The notes below the pieces were generated by a model. The model was not told where the DNA came from. It did not search any database and was given only the letters and a program-made list of their open reading frames with translations. This document shows, in pieces, positions 40,498-43,515 of a DNA stretch of 43,515 nt. Made by a program: the position numbers and the translations under genes. Positions within the stretch are counted from its first letter, which is position 1; every line of letters starts with the position of its first letter. The DNA is taken from assembly GCA_022770665.1 (NCBI GenBank), contig JALEHL010000055.1, positions 1 through 43,515 on the forward strand. Reading direction: 5' to 3'. Origin of the DNA: Bacillota bacterium (GTDB lineage Bacteria; Bacillota; Clostridia; Peptostreptococcales; Anaerovoracaceae).

Positions 40498-42087
40498 ATG
40501 ATGAAGAATAATCGAAAGAAACTAATTGCAAGCCTGCTTGCACTGCTTCTGATTTTCTCACTGACAGCCTGCGGAGGCAGCTCATCCGGAGATCAGGGCG
40601 GAGAAGTGATTTTTAATGTGGCAACCCCTGGCGGCTACGATTCCCTCAACTTCTTCACAACCGAAAGCAGCATGGTCTATGACTGGCTGAATGTGGCATA
40701 CGACACGCTGTTCACCTACGACGATGATTACAACGCCATCCCGAGAGTGGCAACGGACTGGTCGGAAGAGAACAATGTATGGACCTTCCACTTAAGAGAT
40801 GATGTATACTTCAGTGACGGCGAGCAGCTGACTTCTGCCGATGTAAAGTGGACCTACGAACATGCGGTGGACAGCTATATGTACTCCCTCCACGCAACCG
40901 GTTTCGTATCCATCGAATGCCCGGATGATTTCACCGTGGTGTTTACCTGCGAGAATGCCAAGCCGGACATGCTGTATCAGATCATTCCGATTCTGCCGGA
41001 ACACATCTGGAGCGGCGTGGAAGATGTATTCAGCTATGAACCGACCGAACTGGTAGGTTCCGGTCCGTTCATCTACAGTCCGGAAAGAAGCGGCAGCGGC
41101 AGCACCGCCTTCGTGAAGAATGCAGATTACTGGGGCGATGTTCCGGTAATCGATGTACTGGTATTCACCGAATACGACAACGCAGATGCCATCGCACAGG
41201 CACTGCAGCTGGGTGAGGTGGATGCAGCATATTCCCTGGAAAAGACCCAGCTGGATACGCTGAATGCGGCGGACGGCATTGAAGCCGGCGCATATGCTTC
41301 CTTCGGTTTCGAGTACATGGGATACAACCTGCTGGATGATCTGTGTGCAGATAAAACCATCCGCCATGCTGTCGACTACTGCGTCGATAAGGAAACCGTC
41401 ATTGAAATGAGTTACGGCGGACTGGCCGATCCGGCTTACGGTGCGGTAAATAACGACGGCTTCGTCTACACCCCGGCAGAAAAGAGAGACCTGAACATTG
41501 AGAAAGCCGGTGAACTTCTGGATGAAGCCGGATATAAGGACACCGACGGCGACGGCATCCGTGAAAAGGACGGACAGAAGATCAGTCTGGAACTCATCAC
41601 AGCATCCGACCGCAGCTCCTGGCAGAGTGCAACTGTAAATATGCTGATTACCAACTGTCAGCAGGCCGGCATTGAAATCGTCTGGAATCCGATGGAAAAG
41701 ACCGCAATGTGGGATACCTGCTATGACGGAAATCCGGACTGGCAGCTGGTTCTGGACGGCTGGGGCGGCGACGCAGATCCGGGCACCATCCTGTGTATTT
41801 TCCAGGATTACGAAACCCTGGGCTATGCCGGCGTTTCTTACCAGAATCCGGCCTTCGATGAAGCCTATCAAAATGCGTACGCTACGGTAGATCCGGCAGA
41901 ACGTGCCAAGTATATCGAAGAATGCCAGGAAATCCTGTATGAGGACTGCCCGTATACCTTCCTGTGCTTCGACCAGGGTATTCAGGCAATCAATTCTGCG
42001 AAATGGACCGGATACAAGGCAAGCACCCACGGCCTGTTTGCCGACGAACGGTATTACAACTACTGTCACCTTGCACCTGCAAACTAA
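40498..42087 (+). CDS. Peptide/nickel-type ABC transporter substrate-binding lipoprotein (family 5)
   Basis: 529 residues. Lipoprotein signal with lipobox LTAC at about residues 20-23, then a Gly/Ser linker. The family 5 (OppA/DppA) pattern includes WSEENNVWTFHLRDDVYFSDGEQLTSADVKWTYEHA, GSGPFIY and the C-terminal FLCFDQGIQAINSAKW. Delivers oligo- or dipeptides to the following permeases. Ribosome site AACAAGGAGGAAACAA; first of two adjacent ATGs used. Same operon as the carboxypeptidase, 17 bases apart. Confidence 0.93.
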   Translation: MMKNNRKKLIASLLALLLIFSLTACGGSSSGDQGGEVIFNVATPGGYDSLNFFTTESSMVYDWLNVAYDTLFTYDDDYNAIPRVATDWSEENNVWTFHLRDDVYFSDGEQLTSADVKWTYEHAVDSYMYSLHATGFVSIECPDDFTVVFTCENAKPDMLYQIIPILPEHIWSGVEDVFSYEPTELVGSGPFIYSPERSGSGSTAFVKNADYWGDVPVIDVLVFTEYDNADAIAQALQLGEVDAAYSLEKTQLDTLNAADGIEAGAYASFGFEYMGYNLLDDLCADKTIRHAVDYCVDKETVIEMSYGGLADPAYGAVNNDGFVYTPAEKRDLNIEKAGELLDEAGYKDTDGDGIREKDGQKISLELITASDRSSWQSATVNMLITNCQQAGIEIVWNPMEKTAMWDTCYDGNPDWQLVLDGWGGDADPGTILCIFQDYETLGYAGVSYQNPAFDEAYQNAYATVDPAERAKYIEECQEILYEDCPYTFLCFDQGIQAINSAKWTGYKASTHGLFADERYYNYCHLAPAN

Positions 42088-42134
42088 GGGCTGAGGGCAG
42101 TCAGGCGAGAAACTACGAGAAAACAAACCATCTG

Positions 42135-42157
42135 AGAGGGGCAGGCTCTGCCCCTCT
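42135..42157 (+). terminator. Intra-operon stem-loop after the binding-protein gene
   Basis: Perfect 10-base arms AGAGGGGCAG and CTGCCCCTCT with a 3-base loop and no T run. Typical of stem-loops that protect the mRNA of the abundant binding protein or reduce read-through into permease genes. Confidence 0.7.
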
Positions 42158-42191
42158 GCTTCTATAAGAAAACGGAAAGGAGGGGGAAGAA

Positions 42192-43160
42192 TTGGCACTT
42201 CGGATGACGAAGAGATTTTTCTTTTCCTGTGTGACGATATTTTTCGTCATTGCGTTTAATTTTTTCCTGTTCCGGGTGATGCCGGGCAATGTGGAAACCA
42301 TCATCGCCAAGGCGAACACGTCGGAAGCCGTAAAGGCACGTCTCATGGAGGAAGCCGGTTTGGATCAGCCCCTTATGACCCAGTTCGGCATTTATCTGAA
42401 ACAGCTGGTCACCGGTGATTTCGGTGAGTCTTTCTATACCTATGACGGGAGCTCGGATGTGCTGCAGATCATCGCGGGGCGGCTTCCGAACACGGTGGTT
42501 CTGCTGCTTTGTGCAGAAGTTGTGGCCATATTGCTGGGGCTTCTCATCGGCGTTGTCTGCGCCCAGAAGCGAGGCAGCAAGCTGGATACCGGGCTGCTGT
42601 CGGGCTCGCTGGTTCTGTACTCCATGCCGACCTTCTGGTTCGCCATGCTGCTGATTTTTCTGTTCTGCGTCACCATCCGCCTCTTCCCTACCGGCGGCAT
42701 CACCACACCGGGAACCAACTATCAGGGATGGATGCACATACAGGACTATCTCCATCACATGATCCTTCCGATGATTTGCATGGGCCTTCTGATGATCGGC
42801 GTCTATGCGGTCACCATGCGAAGCACCATGATGAATATCCTCACAGAGGACTACATCAATACCGCCAGGGCTAAGGGCTTCTCGACGAAGTACATTCTTC
42901 TGCACCATGCGATCCCCAATGCCATGGTTCCTATGGCCACCATCATTGCCCTGAACATTGCGGCGATCCTGGGCGGCGCCATTCAGCTGGAGACTCTGTT
43001 CAGCTGGAAGGGGCTGGGACAGCTCATGTATGAGGCGCTGAACCGGAGAGATTATCCGGTACTGCAGGGATGCTTCTTTGTATCCACGGTGGCCGTCATT
43101 CTCGTAAACTTTATCATGGACAGCATCTACGGATTCATCGATCCGCGGGTAAAAAGCTAG
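42192..43160 (+). CDS. Peptide ABC transporter permease (DppB/OppB family)
   Basis: 322 residues with six membrane segments. The N-terminal helix KRFFFSCVTIFFVIAFNFFLFRVMPG, the region EAGLDQPLMTQFGIYL and the EAA loop YINTARAKGFSTKYILLHHAIPNAMVP are typical of DppB/OppB. The start is TTG at 42192 after AGGAGGGGGAAGAA; an ATG 12 bases later is possible but poorly spaced. It precedes the DppC-type permease by 15 bases. Confidence 0.92.
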   Translation: MALRMTKRFFFSCVTIFFVIAFNFFLFRVMPGNVETIIAKANTSEAVKARLMEEAGLDQPLMTQFGIYLKQLVTGDFGESFYTYDGSSDVLQIIAGRLPNTVVLLLCAEVVAILLGLLIGVVCAQKRGSKLDTGLLSGSLVLYSMPTFWFAMLLIFLFCVTIRLFPTGGITTPGTNYQGWMHIQDYLHHMILPMICMGLLMIGVYAVTMRSTMMNILTEDYINTARAKGFSTKYILLHHAIPNAMVPMATIIALNIAAILGGAIQLETLFSWKGLGQLMYEALNRRDYPVLQGCFFVSTVAVILVNFIMDSIYGFIDPRVKS

Positions 43161-43175
43161 AAAGGAGGCCGTATT

Positions 43176-43515
43176 ATGAATAATCGAAGCAAGCGGTATG
43201 AAACAGACCGTCTGAAACAGGACCTCCGCAGAATGAAGACCCGGCAGTTTTTTAAGGAAGTCTGGTCCAATAAGATGGCCCGTGTCGGCATCGTCATCAT
43301 CGTGATTTTCGCATTGATGGCCATCTTCGGTCCTCTGGCCATGCCGTTTAAGACCACCGATATCGCATCCTCCAGAGACCTGGTGTTCAATGCGCCATCG
43401 TCGGAACACTGGCTGGGTACCGATAATCTGGGAAGAGATGTGCTTGCCTATCTGGTGAACGGAGCCAGAAGCTCTCTGTTTGTCGGACTGACGGCTACGA
43501 TCATTTCCATGGTAC
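43176..43515 (+). CDS. Peptide ABC transporter permease (DppC/OppC family), 3'-truncated by the window edge
   Basis: The first 113 residues are present: a basic N-terminus, the first membrane segment (MARVGIVIIVIFALMAIFGPLAM), and the family hallmark HWLGTDNLGRDVLAYLVNGARSSLFVGL. Start after AAAGGAGGCCGTATT. ATP-binding subunits would be expected beyond the window. Confidence 0.93.
   Translation, partial: MNNRSKRYETDRLKQDLRRMKTRQFFKEVWSNKMARVGIVIIVIFALMAIFGPLAMPFKTTDIASSRDLVFNAPSSEHWLGTDNLGRDVLAYLVNGARSSLFVGLTATIISMV

Overview
The window looks like chromosome from a Gram-positive anaerobe of class Clostridia, most likely Lachnospiraceae. The grounds are gene content (PotABCD with a fused PotC-PotD, a YerC/TrpR-like regulator, DUF1805 and DUF3783 proteins, a 4-hydroxybutyryl-CoA pathway, a family 5 peptide ABC transporter), strong AGGAGG ribosome sites, frequent TTG starts, and genes coupled by ATGA overlaps. 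Most of it is moderately GC-rich. The first ~850 bases and 26.7-28.5 kb are visibly AT-richer. No tRNA, rRNA, CRISPR array or intact mobile element was recognised.

Layout. 1-1.5 kb: 3' end of a sensor kinase, a relic of a RelB/DinJ antitoxin and a non-coding stretch with GTTAACC repeats. 1.5-7.5 kb: a tight aromatic amino acid operon (DAHP synthase, prephenate dehydrogenase, aroB, aroA, aroC, aroQ). 7.5-8.7 kb: an atypical ParA/TadZ-like protein. 8.8-13.7 kb: ftsE (with a long repetitive C-terminal tail), ftsX, a secreted coiled-coil M23 peptidase that probably partners FtsEX, and recJ. 13.8-16.7 kb: yerC-like regulator, phosphopantetheinyl transferase, recX, tcdA, mntP.

16.7-22.6 kb: a 4-hydroxybutyrate/CoA module. 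A -24/-12 (sigma-54) promoter stands before a 4-hydroxybutyryl-CoA dehydratase gene that has lost internal segments; an intact CoA-transferase and thiolase follow; then comes a PAS/sigma-54 activator gene that has lost its whole ATPase core and is frameshifted at a C8 tract; then a GntR regulator. The module appears to be decaying together with its dedicated activator. 22.6-26.7 kb: DUF3783 protein, HerA-like ATPase, a divergent eamA/tetR pair with a shared promoter-operator, and a DUF1805 protein. 26.7-28.3 kb: SorC-type regulator with clustered TGAAAT half-sites, facing a truncated AEC transporter relic.

28.5-32.9 kb: polyamine uptake operon (XRE-cupin regulator, potA, potB, fused potCD) with a clear promoter and a GTTTAG/CTAAAC operator. 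33.0-33.5 kb: three more 37-base GTTAACC units like those at the left end. 33.5-37.1 kb: a three-part signalling locus: a multi-pass membrane protein with a degenerate kinase-like C-terminus, a DesK/NarX-type kinase and an intact NarL-type response regulator; both sensor genes carry disabling lesions. 37.3-38.9 kb: a stand-alone receiver-like protein with Glu at the expected phospho-Asp site, an unknown protein and a truncated Rpn-family nuclease. 39.2-43.5 kb: small membrane protein, S66 LD-carboxypeptidase, and a peptide ABC transporter running off the right end; this may be muropeptide or peptide salvage.

Best leads: the 37-base repeat family; the sigma-54 promoter with matched decay of activator and dehydratase; and the pseudokinase/kinase/regulator/pseudo-receiver locus. 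All assignments come from reading the sequence and recalled family features; no searches were run.
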